The notes under the pieces: model-generated
What the model saw: only the letters and a program-made list of their open reading frames with translations
Told to the model about the DNA's origin: nothing
Database searches by the model: none
Made by a program: the position numbers and the translations under genes
Assembly: GCA_910574015.1 (NCBI GenBank)
Contig: CAJSYQ010000004.1
Span: forward strand, 86,411-150,410
Direction: 5' to 3'
Origin: Eubacteriaceae bacterium
GTDB lineage: Bacteria > Bacillota > Clostridia > Lachnospirales > Lachnospiraceae
DNA length: 64,000 bases
Shown: in pieces, positions 35,792 through 45,063 of the stretch
Position numbering within the stretch: position 1 is the first letter of the stretch
How the letters are laid out: each line of letters begins with the position of its first letter

Positions 35792-36961
35792 TTATTCTGA
35801 TATCCAGTGGATCTCTGTATCTTTGCGTATCTTCTGAGAGAAATCAAAATCCCATCTCCCTGATGGAGAAGGACTAAGTTTAGGCTTTGATGCAGCGTGG
35901 CCGTACTTTATGGTCTGTACGCCGAAAACCTTTCCCTGATACCGGAAGGTCACAGTATAGTTTTTGTTCTCTTTCTTGTCTGTCTCCTGTCCCGATGGTG
36001 TTTTGGCGGGAGAACTCTGGGCAGAAGGTTCCCTGTCCGGGGAATCCTGTCCAGAAGCGGTATCCGTATCGGGGAATGGCTGTCCGCCGGACTGGGTGTC
36101 AGTGGCGCCGGGAAGAGAAGGGTCTGGCTCCGGTGTGTTGTTCTGCCCGGAGGGTTCTCTGCTACCCGTCTCTCTTTCCGGATCTGCCGCGTCCTTAGCT
36201 CCTGATTCCTGGATCAGCTTTTGTAGTTCATCCTGGGAGATGCCGGTGATGGGAGCGCCCTTTTCCATCAGATCCGCCAGGAAGTGGAGAGCCTGGGGCG
36301 GGAGATCGGAAAAGGAAATGTCGGACGGCTCTTTCAGATACTGGACGCTGTCGGAAGAACTCTGGATCACCGCCTCTTTTCCCGCTTTCACCAGAACCTC
36401 ATCCTGCTTCGTTCCGTCGGGAGCCACAGGCTGAAATGCCACCGTGCCGTCAAAGGTAGATATTTTGGTCTGAGTCTTTCCTGTCTCATCTACATATCCC
36501 TCGGCCCGGAAAATGGTTCCCCGCACCGCCATAATGGAATTGGGGCTGTTTACTTCATAGGCGGATCCCCCGGTTAATTTATTCTCGATCTCATTTGTTA
36601 CGGCGCCCTGTTCCAGACATATTGAGGTTTTGGAGTTCTCGTCAGACCCCTCCGCCTGGATGGAAAGAACGGAATTTTCCTCTACCATGAGATACTTGTC
36701 ATCATCCAGTCTGAGACGCATGGAGCTGCCCGGATCAAGCCTTACCCTGTCCCCGGATTCAAGATAAAGATTATTGGCAGCCGTGATGGTTCCGGTGCCC
36801 TCCCGCTCAATTTCTGCTTTTCCCTCTAATTGATAGATCTGGATGGAACGGTAGGAATCGGTTTTTTTTGAAAAAAAGCGGACAGCCATAATGATTCCTG
36901 CTGTCAGGACCATAAGGCCCAGGACGATCATTATTATTTTTATAGATTTCTTGCTTTGCAT
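35792..36961 (-). CDS. FecR-domain membrane protein
   Basis: 389 residues. One N-terminal transmembrane segment (about 8-29), then a FecR domain (about 40-200: GKAEIEREGTGTITAANNLYL, LESGDRVRLDPGSSMRLRL, NSPNSIMAVRGTIFRAEGY). A linker of about 90 residues rich in P, S, G, E and D follows, and the last 55 residues resemble an InlB B-repeat unit (YTVTFRYQGKVFGVQTIKYG). It faces the outside. FecR domains relay surface signals; the classical FecI sigma-factor partner is absent here. Last gene of the five-gene minus-strand signalling operon. Confidence 0.82.
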   Translation of the reverse strand: MQSKKSIKIIMIVLGLMVLTAGIIMAVRFFSKKTDSYRSIQIYQLEGKAEIEREGTGTITAANNLYLESGDRVRLDPGSSMRLRLDDDKYLMVEENSVLSIQAEGSDENSKTSICLEQGAVTNEIENKLTGGSAYEVNSPNSIMAVRGTIFRAEGYVDETGKTQTKISTFDGTVAFQPVAPDGTKQDEVLVKAGKEAVIQSSSDSVQYLKEPSDISFSDLPPQALHFLADLMEKGAPITGISQDELQKLIQESGAKDAADPERETGSREPSGQNNTPEPDPSLPGATDTQSGGQPFPDTDTASGQDSPDREPSAQSSPAKTPSGQETDKKENKNYTVTFRYQGKVFGVQTIKYGHAASKPKLSPSPSGRWDFDFSQKIRKDTEIHWISE

Positions 36962-36975
36962 ATGGATCCCCCCTT

Positions 36976-38910
36976 CTACTGTTTCTGAAAGTCAAGAGCA
37001 TTATCCCTGGAAACGTAAATTGCCGAATTGCCCTGATATACCGTATTGTCGCCTGTCACTTTCCACTTTCCTGAACACAGCTTATAGGAGGTATCCGGTT
37101 TTAACGAATACCTTCCGCTAACCGAAATCCCGTCCCGCAGCCAGGTCTCAAGTACATAAAACTGACAGGAGACCGCATTGCCGGCCCGGTCTGCCGCGTG
37201 AATGGTATGGAGTTTGTTATCTGCTGGTATGGTAAGCGTATGGGCGCTGCCGTTTACCTTTGTGGTCCTGCCGTCCACAACAACCGTGGCCAGGTAATGA
37301 TCCCGGATGGTAAAAGTGGAATTGCCGTAGAAGATTTTGCCGTCTTCCATCTGGTCAATAGAAGGTGCCGTTGTGTCGATAACGATGCCGGTTGTACTGG
37401 CATAGGAAATATTGCCGCTGTTATCCTCTGCCTTTGCATAAAGGACATAGGATTTATCCTCTGGCAGTAAGACTGGTTCCCTGTATTCTGTCCAGGAGGG
37501 AATTCGTTCTTCCACCTCCCTTGCGGTGTATACTTTATCTTCTGCGAAGAGATCCTGCTGCGCCAGATAATATTTTACGGATCCCTCCCGGATGCCGCTC
37601 TGCGCATCCTTTGCCGTGATGGTGAGACTTTTCTTTTCCCGGAAGAAGGTTCCAAAGGAGATGAGATGCATGAAATCCTTCCAGAAAGTATTCTTATCCA
37701 GTGAGATGGTGATCTCCGGCGGGATTTCATCTTTCGTGTCAGCGGTGTCCTTCTCTGTTACGCCAGACACGGTTATGGTCTGATTTTTATTGATATGGTA
37801 TAGGGTGTATTCATACCGCCCGCCATCGCTGCTGGTGGGCGTGAGGACTGTGCCATTTGCTGAGACGGAAAAATCTTTGGATGCCTGGTAGCCTTGATCC
37901 AGTGTTACCGTAAATGTGAAATTGCTGCCATATTCTGCGGTCAAGGACTGCTGTGTCGACGCGTGGTATCCGGTGCCTTTCGGCAGTGTGATGCGATAGG
38001 ACGGCCTTCGGAACGTCACATGCACGGTAACCGGACAGCCTGGCATGGTAAAACTTTGATCCGTAACGGTGACCGGCGTACTGTTTTCATCTTTTTTGGT
38101 AACAGTGATGGTATCCAGTTCATATGTGTCAGCGGGCTCCGGTATTATCGTAATCTTCTGGCCAAAGGCGGCGGAAGAAACCTCTTTTCCACCGGCCTGG
38201 ATACGGCAGCTGCCATTACCGGCAGAAGAGACCGTGATGTCATAACCGGGAACCTCCAGAGGGCTGCTGATCACGGAAACCCCGTCCGCAAAGGTGGCAA
38301 CACAGACATAAGTTCCCGGTGCCCCGGTGAAGGTATCGGAATCCTGGCCGGTGACCCTGTCTGCCGGCATCTGTCTTGTTATCGTGATCTTTGCCCAGAA
38401 GGAACGGTTTTCTGTTTCGGACAGGCGGAGAGAAAAGATACCCTCCGCTGTGATCTCACAGGTATAGGCGCCCGTTCCCTTACCAGACAGAGAATTTCCG
38501 GATCCATCCTGAACCGTCCCGGAAAAACCAGTGCAGGGAGTTACTGTCACAAGATCTCCCTTTCCTGCCGGGATATCCAGTGCAAGGAGACCGTCTGAAG
38601 CCTCCCATCCCCCCAATGCCTTGTTATAGGAATATTTCGTTGTCTCTGCTTCAATCTGGTTATCCTGTTTTTTGTCCGGTACCACCTCGCAGACGGCAGG
38701 CGCCGCCTTATACCAGGCAAACGAGGCGCCCTCCTTATTCAGCTTTAGACAGGGGTCCTCTGCCGTGGGCTGATGGGTGATCCGGTATTCCGGATCGGCA
38801 GCTTTCTTAACACTGCCCGCGGCCTGTAGCTGCACCGCCTGCGGCACGGACACAGCAGACAGCATAAGCGCCAGCCACAGGGCAAAAAATTGTCTTCCTC
38901 TTTTCTTCAT
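36976..38910 (-). CDS. Secreted multidomain Ig-like surface protein
   Basis: 644 residues. A clear signal peptide (KKRGRQFFALWLALMLSAVS, cleavage near QLQAAG), then several beta-rich domains with Ig-like features: repeated PGYDITVSSAGNGSCRI and YRITLPKGTGYHASTQQ units with aromatic and Gly spacing, and a Y-x-L-Y-A-K-A-E-D-N-S-G-N-I-S stretch typical of bacterial Ig-like domains. No sortase motif. AGGAGG before ATG 38910 sets the start; the start overlaps the HD-GYP stop by 4 bases. Probably a wall-exposed sensor or adhesin working with the FecR protein. Confidence 0.75.
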   Translation of the reverse strand: MKKRGRQFFALWLALMLSAVSVPQAVQLQAAGSVKKAADPEYRITHQPTAEDPCLKLNKEGASFAWYKAAPAVCEVVPDKKQDNQIEAETTKYSYNKALGGWEASDGLLALDIPAGKGDLVTVTPCTGFSGTVQDGSGNSLSGKGTGAYTCEITAEGIFSLRLSETENRSFWAKITITRQMPADRVTGQDSDTFTGAPGTYVCVATFADGVSVISSPLEVPGYDITVSSAGNGSCRIQAGGKEVSSAAFGQKITIIPEPADTYELDTITVTKKDENSTPVTVTDQSFTMPGCPVTVHVTFRRPSYRITLPKGTGYHASTQQSLTAEYGSNFTFTVTLDQGYQASKDFSVSANGTVLTPTSSDGGRYEYTLYHINKNQTITVSGVTEKDTADTKDEIPPEITISLDKNTFWKDFMHLISFGTFFREKKSLTITAKDAQSGIREGSVKYYLAQQDLFAEDKVYTAREVEERIPSWTEYREPVLLPEDKSYVLYAKAEDNSGNISYASTTGIVIDTTAPSIDQMEDGKIFYGNSTFTIRDHYLATVVVDGRTTKVNGSAHTLTIPADNKLHTIHAADRAGNAVSCQFYVLETWLRDGISVSGRYSLKPDTSYKLCSGKWKVTGDNTVYQGNSAIYVSRDNALDFQKQ

Positions 38911-40385
38911 TCCATATATCCTCCTTTTTCTTTTAAAGCTTCTGCCAGCCATTCTACCAGCTGCTGGTCAAGCTTTCCTTCATTTGCCATGTCCCGCAGT
39001 ATGTTCAGAGCCTTTTCCTGCTGAACCGGCTTTTTATATGGGCGGTCAGTTGCCGTCAGAGCATCATAAATATCGGCGATCGTCAATATCCTGGTCTCAA
39101 GAGCCAGCTCCTCCCTCGTCAGATGCTTCGGATAACCGCTTCCGTCTAAAAATTCGTGATGGGACGAAGCCCATGCCGGAATCATGCTGTAATTTTTATT
39201 AAACCGGACCTTATGAAGTATTTTTTCCGTCATAACCACATGGTTTTCCATCTCTTTTCTTTCCTCCAGAGAGAGGGTTCCTCTTCGGATGCCCAGATGT
39301 CTGATCTCGCGTTCCGTAAGGTATTTCGTCACCGTTCCGTCTTCCTTCTGGTGATATTTTTCCGCAAGGCGGCATACATGCTCATAATCCTCATCTTTCA
39401 GGAACGGGACGCCATCGATCCGATGGATAAATGCCAGTTCGGCGTCTAGCTCCTCCCGATTTTTTTCATACTCTTCTGGAGAAATCCTTCCCCGGAGCAT
39501 ATCCGTTTCATACAGTGACTTCAGAAGCTCAAACCGCATCTCCACCATATGGATCTCGTGATCCAGCCTGGTTGCACGGTTCATAACGCTGCGTGGTATC
39601 GTTATCTTTCCAATATCATGAAGGAGTGCTGCCAGCTGCAGCTTTTCCTTCCGGTCCTGATCGAAAAAATCCTTTGATCTGCCTTTCTTGTACATTTCGG
39701 TTATATAATCGGCAAGGATCCCTGCATATTTTTCCACATGCTCCGTGTGAGAGGCATTGTAGGGGGTCCTCTCGTCTAACGCCATGGTCAGGGCCTCCAC
39801 AAAGGAGTACAGCTGAGCCTTCATCTCCTCCATGTGCAGCAGATTAGTGAGCTCGATGGCTGCCATGGAACCCAGGGAGCGGATGATAATATCATATTGT
39901 TCGTCAAATGGGATCACAGTCCCGTCCGCATCCATGGCATTGATCAGCTGCAGTACGCCGATCAGTTCATTTTCATTGTTCTCCAATGGTATCACAAGCT
40001 GTGACCGGGTGTGGTATCCGGTCAGGGCATCGTATCGTTTGGGGCCGGAAAAATCAAACCGGCTGCTGTTACCCACATCGGGTACATTGATAATTTCCCG
40101 GTGGATCGCGGCATAGGAGCATATATTCTGCTCATTCATCGGCACCGGCGGCATATCGTCAATAAATTCCCCATCCGTGCCCCGGCTGATCCCCATAGAG
40201 AGGGTTTTCATGATCTTAAAGCTGAGACGGTCATTTTCATATAAGTACAGCGTACTCGCATCGCAATTTGTAATTTGCATCGCATTTTCGAGAATTGCTG
40301 TCAAAAGCCGATTTCGGTTTTTTTCTGTTGAGAGCCGGATGCCGATATTCAATATTTTTTCAAAATCATTGTAGGTAAAGTGCAT
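38907..40385 (-). CDS. GAF-HD-GYP phosphodiesterase
   Basis: 492 residues, cytoplasmic. N-terminal GAF sensor (about 15-180: ASTLYLYENDRLSFKIMKTL, QLVIPLENNENELIGVLQLI). The HD-GYP domain spans about 195-480, with the metal-binding HDIGK (near 256-260), HHEFLDGSGYP (near 408-418) and IADIYDALTATDRPYK. An extended insert near 280-360 separates the motifs. Such enzymes hydrolyse c-di-GMP or related dinucleotides. The GYP signature is complete, so activity is likely. It lies between the TIM-barrel gene and the surface protein gene. Confidence 0.88.
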   Translation of the reverse strand: MHFTYNDFEKILNIGIRLSTEKNRNRLLTAILENAMQITNCDASTLYLYENDRLSFKIMKTLSMGISRGTDGEFIDDMPPVPMNEQNICSYAAIHREIINVPDVGNSSRFDFSGPKRYDALTGYHTRSQLVIPLENNENELIGVLQLINAMDADGTVIPFDEQYDIIIRSLGSMAAIELTNLLHMEEMKAQLYSFVEALTMALDERTPYNASHTEHVEKYAGILADYITEMYKKGRSKDFFDQDRKEKLQLAALLHDIGKITIPRSVMNRATRLDHEIHMVEMRFELLKSLYETDMLRGRISPEEYEKNREELDAELAFIHRIDGVPFLKDEDYEHVCRLAEKYHQKEDGTVTKYLTEREIRHLGIRRGTLSLEERKEMENHVVMTEKILHKVRFNKNYSMIPAWASSHHEFLDGSGYPKHLTREELALETRILTIADIYDALTATDRPYKKPVQQEKALNILRDMANEGKLDQQLVEWLAEALKEKGGYME

Positions 40386-40397
40386 ATCCGTCTCCTT

Positions 40398-41189
40398 TCA
40401 ACAATTGTTCAGAGGGTAAAGGTTGTGCTGCGTCATATAGGCAAGAGATTTTTTCTGGGCCTCATAGCCGTTTACCTCGATCAGTACGCTGGCCTCCACC
40501 TGATTCTCCCGAAGCAGGTCGTCAAAGGCGCGCCAGTCAATCTGTCCTGTCCCCAGAGGCAGGTGCAGATCATTTTTCAGATCGTTATCGTTGATATGTA
40601 TATGGCGGGTGCAGCCGGCCAGTGTTTCCACCCATTCTTTTCCAGAACAGCCGGTGAGAGCCGCATGGGCATAATCAAGACACACCCCAAAATTTCTGGT
40701 TTCCTTCATCTCTTCTGCCAGTCCGGCCAGGACGTCCGGCGCCTCATCAAACATATTCTCCATATAAATCTGCTGATCCGGGTATTCCTCGGCCAGCTTT
40801 CGGAAAAAGGCGGCATTCTGCTCTTTCCATTGGGTTAAATAGTACTCCACCCGGAACCCCGCCAGTCTTCCCGTATGAAATACGACGCCTTTCAGACCCA
40901 TCTCCTTTGCGATCTCCATGGACTGGCGTATGCGCAGAATGGATACTTCCCGGATCCGGGGATCGCTGCTGTGTATCGTAACATCGAGAAAGGCGCCGTG
41001 CATGGTGTCTCCTGAAAAGTCACGGCGGTATTTTCTATAAAGTGATATGATTTCCTGTTGTTTCTTCGGATCATCCAATACCGCCGGAGCATAAAAATCA
41101 TTATATTCAAAGGCGCAGCCATATTCCCTGGCAAGCTGGATGGAATGCTCCATATCCTGGATATCCGGAACTAAATACAATTGCTTCAT
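40398..41189 (-). CDS. Sugar phosphate isomerase/epimerase-like TIM-barrel protein
   Basis: 263 residues of the AP-endonuclease-2/xylose isomerase-like barrel. Metal-binding candidates: Glu in FEYNDFYAP, His in VVFHTGR, Glu in IYMENMFDE, Asp/His in CLDYAHA, His in RHIHINDND, Glu in LIEVNG. These fit the family's conserved His, Asp and Glu ligands. Substrate unknown. Its place between cyclase and HD-GYP genes (12-base and 0-base gaps) is unusual for this family, which is normally in sugar operons. Confidence 0.8.
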   Translation of the reverse strand: MKQLYLVPDIQDMEHSIQLAREYGCAFEYNDFYAPAVLDDPKKQQEIISLYRKYRRDFSGDTMHGAFLDVTIHSSDPRIREVSILRIRQSMEIAKEMGLKGVVFHTGRLAGFRVEYYLTQWKEQNAAFFRKLAEEYPDQQIYMENMFDEAPDVLAGLAEEMKETRNFGVCLDYAHAALTGCSGKEWVETLAGCTRHIHINDNDLKNDLHLPLGTGQIDWRAFDDLLRENQVEASVLIEVNGYEAQKKSLAYMTQHNLYPLNNC

Positions 41190-42992
41190 TTATTTTTTTA
41201 CCTTATCTAATTGATATACAAAAACTCCATTGTTCTTTCCTTTGAGCGGGATCTCCCCGATGGGTGCTGCCTCGATCCGGTCCCTCACTGCTTCATATAC
41301 CTCTTCACTGATCAGGATCTGACCCCGGTCTGCACTGCTCTCAAGACGTGCGGCGGTGTTCACCGTATCCCCTATGGCCGTATAATCCATTCGGAAGTCG
41401 CAGCCGATATTGCCCACGACGGCCTCCCCGCAGTGGATACCGATTCCAAAGGCAACCCGTTTCCCAAAGCGCTTCTCAAACTGATCGGCAATTGCGTCCG
41501 CCCCTGCCATCATGTCCCAGGCGGTGCAGACGGCGCGGAAGACGTAGTCATCCAGATCAAAGGGGGCGTTAAACACAGCCATTGTGGCATCGCCGACAAA
41601 TTTATCCAGAGTGCCCCCATTGTCGAAAATGGATCTGGTTGTAAGGCTCAGATATTCGTTGAGGATCTCAACCACTTCCGCCGGCCGGAGGCTTTCCGAC
41701 ATGGTGGTAAAACCGCGGATGTCCACAAACAATACGGCAATATGACGGTTCTCTCCGCCCAGTACAAGCTCAAAATCCCTGTCCCTGCTGATCTTATCCA
41801 CTACCTGGGGCGCCACATACTGTTTAAATACATTTAGTACATGCCGGCGGCGGTGAATTTCCACAAGATATCCCTGTATCAGACGCGCAAGGTAGATAAG
41901 GGCAAGGATCACCGGCAGCAGTATTACCGGAGTGATCACACCGGCAGAATAGAATACCTTTGTCTGGATCAAGACCAATATGATAAAGAGGATAAGCAGG
42001 GCGGAGGACAGCAGGAGCTTTGTCTTTTTTACCAGCACAAAAAAGATTCCGCAGACCAGGCCTGCCGCTATGGCATAGAGGAGAGGGGAGACGGGAAGCT
42101 GTGTCTTTCCCTCCAGCAATGCCTCGATGATATTGGCATGGATCTCTACTCCGTACATCTGACTGTTGTGGCTCACCGCGGGGGGATAGGCATCCTGCAT
42201 ACCCACCGCATAAGCCCCTGTCAGTACAATGGCATCCTGAAAGATACGGGCATCCACAGTTCCGTCCAGCACATCCGCCATGGATACAAGGTTATAACTG
42301 CCGGGTTTTCCGGAGTAGGAGAAATAGAAACTGTTGTTCCTGCCGTATGTTTCCGGAAGCACTGCCTCTTTCCCCTGTCCTTCCAGATATTTTTTATATG
42401 CCTGATAGGACAGGCTGTACACAGGTTCACCGTTGTAGTTGATATACGCCATAGCCTGGCGCACGCATCCGTCTGCATCAATCGTAGTATTGGCAAAGCC
42501 GCAGGTGACGCTTTCACGCAGAGCCTCATAGGGTGCGATCACATCCTGGACATGATAGGGGTTGTATATCACTGTCCCGTCTGCCTGTGTCTCCGGCTGT
42601 TCTTTGAATGAGAAGCTCATGGCCGCCACCACATTCCCGGCTTTTTTACATACCTGGGCAAAGCGGCTGTCTGCCGCCGCATCAGCGTTCTCGCTGTAGA
42701 TGACATCAAAGGCGATCACCGCCGGCCGCGCGTCCTCATGGGCATTCAGTTTCTCCACTAGCTCTGCCGGAATATTTCTGCTCCAGGTGTTCACCGGACC
42801 ATACCGCTCCAGCGTTTTATCATCTATCCCTATTATGTATATTTTCTTATTTGTGACTGCTTCTTTCTGGTTCAGCCAGTCAGATATTCTGGCATCCCAT
42901 GCCCCGGCAGTCCCCAGATAAAGGGAGATAATGGATGCTGCCATTATAATTATCGTAATAACTGCTGTTTTTATGTAGTCCTTTCGCTTCAT
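41190..42992 (-). CDS. CHASE2-domain class III adenylate cyclase
   Basis: 600 residues. One N-terminal membrane segment, an extracellular CHASE2 domain (about 35-290; NKKIYIIGIDDKTLERYGP and AFDVIYSENADAAADSRF), three membrane segments (about 297-370), then a class III cyclase domain (about 415-590). Both metal Asp are present (LFVDIRGF, FVGDATMAVF), the adenine-selecting Lys in TLDKFVGD and Asp in MDYTAIGD, and the transition-state Asn/Arg in VNTAARLES. This predicts ATP to cAMP conversion driven by an external signal. AGGAGGAAAAA before ATG 42992 sets the start; an ATG at 43004 is the alternative. First gene of the operon. Confidence 0.9.
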   Translation of the reverse strand: MKRKDYIKTAVITIIIMAASIISLYLGTAGAWDARISDWLNQKEAVTNKKIYIIGIDDKTLERYGPVNTWSRNIPAELVEKLNAHEDARPAVIAFDVIYSENADAAADSRFAQVCKKAGNVVAAMSFSFKEQPETQADGTVIYNPYHVQDVIAPYEALRESVTCGFANTTIDADGCVRQAMAYINYNGEPVYSLSYQAYKKYLEGQGKEAVLPETYGRNNSFYFSYSGKPGSYNLVSMADVLDGTVDARIFQDAIVLTGAYAVGMQDAYPPAVSHNSQMYGVEIHANIIEALLEGKTQLPVSPLLYAIAAGLVCGIFFVLVKKTKLLLSSALLILFIILVLIQTKVFYSAGVITPVILLPVILALIYLARLIQGYLVEIHRRRHVLNVFKQYVAPQVVDKISRDRDFELVLGGENRHIAVLFVDIRGFTTMSESLRPAEVVEILNEYLSLTTRSIFDNGGTLDKFVGDATMAVFNAPFDLDDYVFRAVCTAWDMMAGADAIADQFEKRFGKRVAFGIGIHCGEAVVGNIGCDFRMDYTAIGDTVNTAARLESSADRGQILISEEVYEAVRDRIEAAPIGEIPLKGKNNGVFVYQLDKVKK

Positions 42993-43061
42993 TTTTTCCT
43001 CCATTGGCGCATATTTTCGCGCATAACATTTGCAAACATTATAACATAAAATGAAAAAAAG

Positions 43062-43090
43062 TTGTATATTTATTATGTTTCTGCTATAAT
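43062..43090 (+). promoter_or_regulatory. Extended -10 promoter of the LCP-like operon
   Basis: TTGTAT (43062-43067), 17 bases, TATAAT (43085-43090) with TGC before it. A TATAAT on the minus strand (43043-43038) lies in the same 150-base gap and may start the CHASE2 operon, so the two units are probably divergently transcribed from overlapping control DNA. Confidence 0.7.
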
Positions 43091-43144
43091 AACAAGAACA
43101 TTTGTGAATTTTTGCTGATGCAATCTGATTTAAGGGAGAATCCT

Positions 43145-44275
43145 ATGAAGAAAAAAAGCGTAGCAGGCATAATTGTCATAAATTTTTTTAAGACAATAGG
43201 GATTATTTTGCTGCTGGTGGCCGTGGGGGTGCTGAGCTATTATCTGACGATGCTCTATTTTGACCAGACAGCCCGGACGGAGAGGAGTACCACGTATAAG
43301 CATGTCATAACCGTCAATACTGGTAATGAGTCCTCCAATCTGATATACAGCTATGATACGAAAACAAAGAAGATAAAAGCTATGGTGCTGGAACTGTTTG
43401 ATTCCGTTTCGGGAAACATGAATTATATTACGATACCAGTAGATACACAGATCACGATTTCGGCTAACACTTATGCAGATCTGATGGAGGTGAGCCAGAA
43501 GCTGCCACAGCTCTGCAGGATGTCGGATATCAATGATTATTTTAAGGGAGATGTCGCCTACGAATACGGCATCCTTATCCTGCAGGAGGAGTTAAAGGCG
43601 GACATCGGATATTTTACTGCCGTATCCTCGGATCAATTCAATTCCTTATTTGAAAATGCAGGGTCCAAAAGCAAACCGAAATATAAGCCGGCGAAAACAT
43701 TGCTGGACCGGGCCGCGGCATGCTCCTCCGCCGGAGATCTGGAAGATCTCATGGAAGAAATGTGGGATGACCTCATAACCGATGTCACCCTTTCCCAGAA
43801 ACAGGGCTATGCCGATGCCCTCACCAGGGTACAGCAGGACAAGATCCGTCTCTACCGTGCCTATGGTACAAAAAACGGCGACGTTTATACGCTGAATTCA
43901 GATAAGAATAAGAAGCTTATAAACCGCATATGGGAGTCCGAGACTTATACCGGTTCCCAGAATGGCAGTAAGAAAACCGCCAATGATCCTGTGGCTCCCG
44001 CCAGCGGACGGATGATCCAGATCACCAACGGAAGCGGGATAGACGGGCTGGCAGCCGCTTACCGCACCAAGCTGGAGGCGGACAGCCTGCAGATCAAGGG
44101 TCTGGGAAATTATACGGGACAGAAGCAGACCAAAACGATTATTTATGCCAAAAAGAAGAAGTGGGGACAGGAGCTCAAAAAATATTTTCCGTCTGCATCG
44201 GTTGTGGAGAGGGCGGATCTGACCAATGGAGCGGATGTGGAAGTACTTCTGGGTACGGATGCCAGACTGTCATAA
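43145..44275 (+). CDS. LCP-like protein with LytR C-terminal domain, catalytic motif degenerate
   Basis: 376 residues from ATG 43145. One N-terminal membrane segment (about 10-37), an LCP-like region (about 50-190: HVITVNTGNESSNLIYSYD, YITIPVDTQITIS), then a LytR_C domain at the C-terminus (about 288-375: RMIQITNGSGIDGLAAAYRT). LCP ligases attach teichoic acid or polysaccharide to peptidoglycan and use an Arg in their S-I-P-R-D-T motif; here it reads TIPVDT, and the long IN...GG loop is missing. It may bind polymers without ligating them. First gene of an operon with TagA-like and YitT genes. Confidence 0.65.
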   Translation: MKKKSVAGIIVINFFKTIGIILLLVAVGVLSYYLTMLYFDQTARTERSTTYKHVITVNTGNESSNLIYSYDTKTKKIKAMVLELFDSVSGNMNYITIPVDTQITISANTYADLMEVSQKLPQLCRMSDINDYFKGDVAYEYGILILQEELKADIGYFTAVSSDQFNSLFENAGSKSKPKYKPAKTLLDRAAACSSAGDLEDLMEEMWDDLITDVTLSQKQGYADALTRVQQDKIRLYRAYGTKNGDVYTLNSDKNKKLINRIWESETYTGSQNGSKKTANDPVAPASGRMIQITNGSGIDGLAAAYRTKLEADSLQIKGLGNYTGQKQTKTIIYAKKKKWGQELKKYFPSASVVERADLTNGADVEVLLGTDARLS

Positions 44276-44310
44276 CGGTAACACGGATTCGGAGAAGAGA
44301 AGGAGGCTGG

Positions 44311-45063
44311 ATGTACATGGGAACCAGGATACGTATCATGGATCTGGAGGTGGATCTTCTGACAGAAGAGAGCCTTCAGCGTGAGATGACGGGTTATCTG
44401 GAAAATGATCATACAAATGTTGTCCATCTGATCTCTCTTGATTATATTGATACCTATGACAAAAATGAGCTGGTGCAGAAGGTTCTGGAACGGGCGGATA
44501 TGGTACTGCCGGGCGAGAAGGCGATCCTCTCTGCCCACCATGTGGATGTGCTGGAGACCGGTGGGATGGTAGTGGACTACCACAGCCTTCTAAATCTGGT
44601 GAAACCGCTGGAACTGGCAGAGCGGACATTTTATCTCATACTTCGGAACGAGAAAGAGGCAAAAGCCATGTACCGGTATCTGACCAGTCATTTTCCGAAG
44701 GAGAATATCCTTGGCGTCTATGTTTCCGACGGGAATGTCTCAGAGGAGACACTGGTCAACGACATCAATATCAAACTGCCGGATATCGTTCTGCTGTCCA
44801 TGGACAGCACCCAACAGGAGGAATGGCTGGAAAAGAATAAGGGAAAGGTGAATACGAAGCTCTGTGTGGTGGGAGGGAGCATCCTGCCGCTGATCATCCG
44901 GGACAATGCCATCATACCCATGTGGATCCGCAGACTCCACCTCAGCACTCTGTATCAGTGGATCTTTCGGATCCCCTATTCGCATTTTTTCCGTCAGCGT
45001 ATATTTAACCGCAAAATGGACGATTATAATACCAAAAAGAAATTGCGGGGAAATCGTAAATGA
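44311..45063 (+). CDS. WecG/TagA/CpsF-like glycosyltransferase fold, catalytic motif degenerate
   Basis: 250 residues with the GT26 order: an N-terminal IRIMDLEVDLLTEESL strand, a central THVVHLISLDY-like region, then FYLILRNEKEAKAMYRYLTS and a LPDIVLLSMDSTQQEEWLEKN segment that matches the family Rossmann half, ending in a basic amphipathic tail. The family P-D-G motif holding the catalytic Asp reads PGEKAIL here, and the usual T-x-N strand is changed. It may be an inactive relative. AAGGAGG 4 bases upstream of ATG 44311. Overlaps the YitT gene by 4 bases. Confidence 0.65.
   Translation: MYMGTRIRIMDLEVDLLTEESLQREMTGYLENDHTNVVHLISLDYIDTYDKNELVQKVLERADMVLPGEKAILSAHHVDVLETGGMVVDYHSLLNLVKPLELAERTFYLILRNEKEAKAMYRYLTSHFPKENILGVYVSDGNVSEETLVNDINIKLPDIVLLSMDSTQQEEWLEKNKGKVNTKLCVVGGSILPLIIRDNAIIPMWIRRLHLSTLYQWIFRIPYSHFFRQRIFNRKMDDYNTKKKLRGNRK

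Noticed and set aside
37894..38598. Plus-strand frame of 234 codons inside the Ig-like protein gene
   Set aside because: Antisense shadow; the minus-strand gene has signal peptide, ribosome site and operon overlap.
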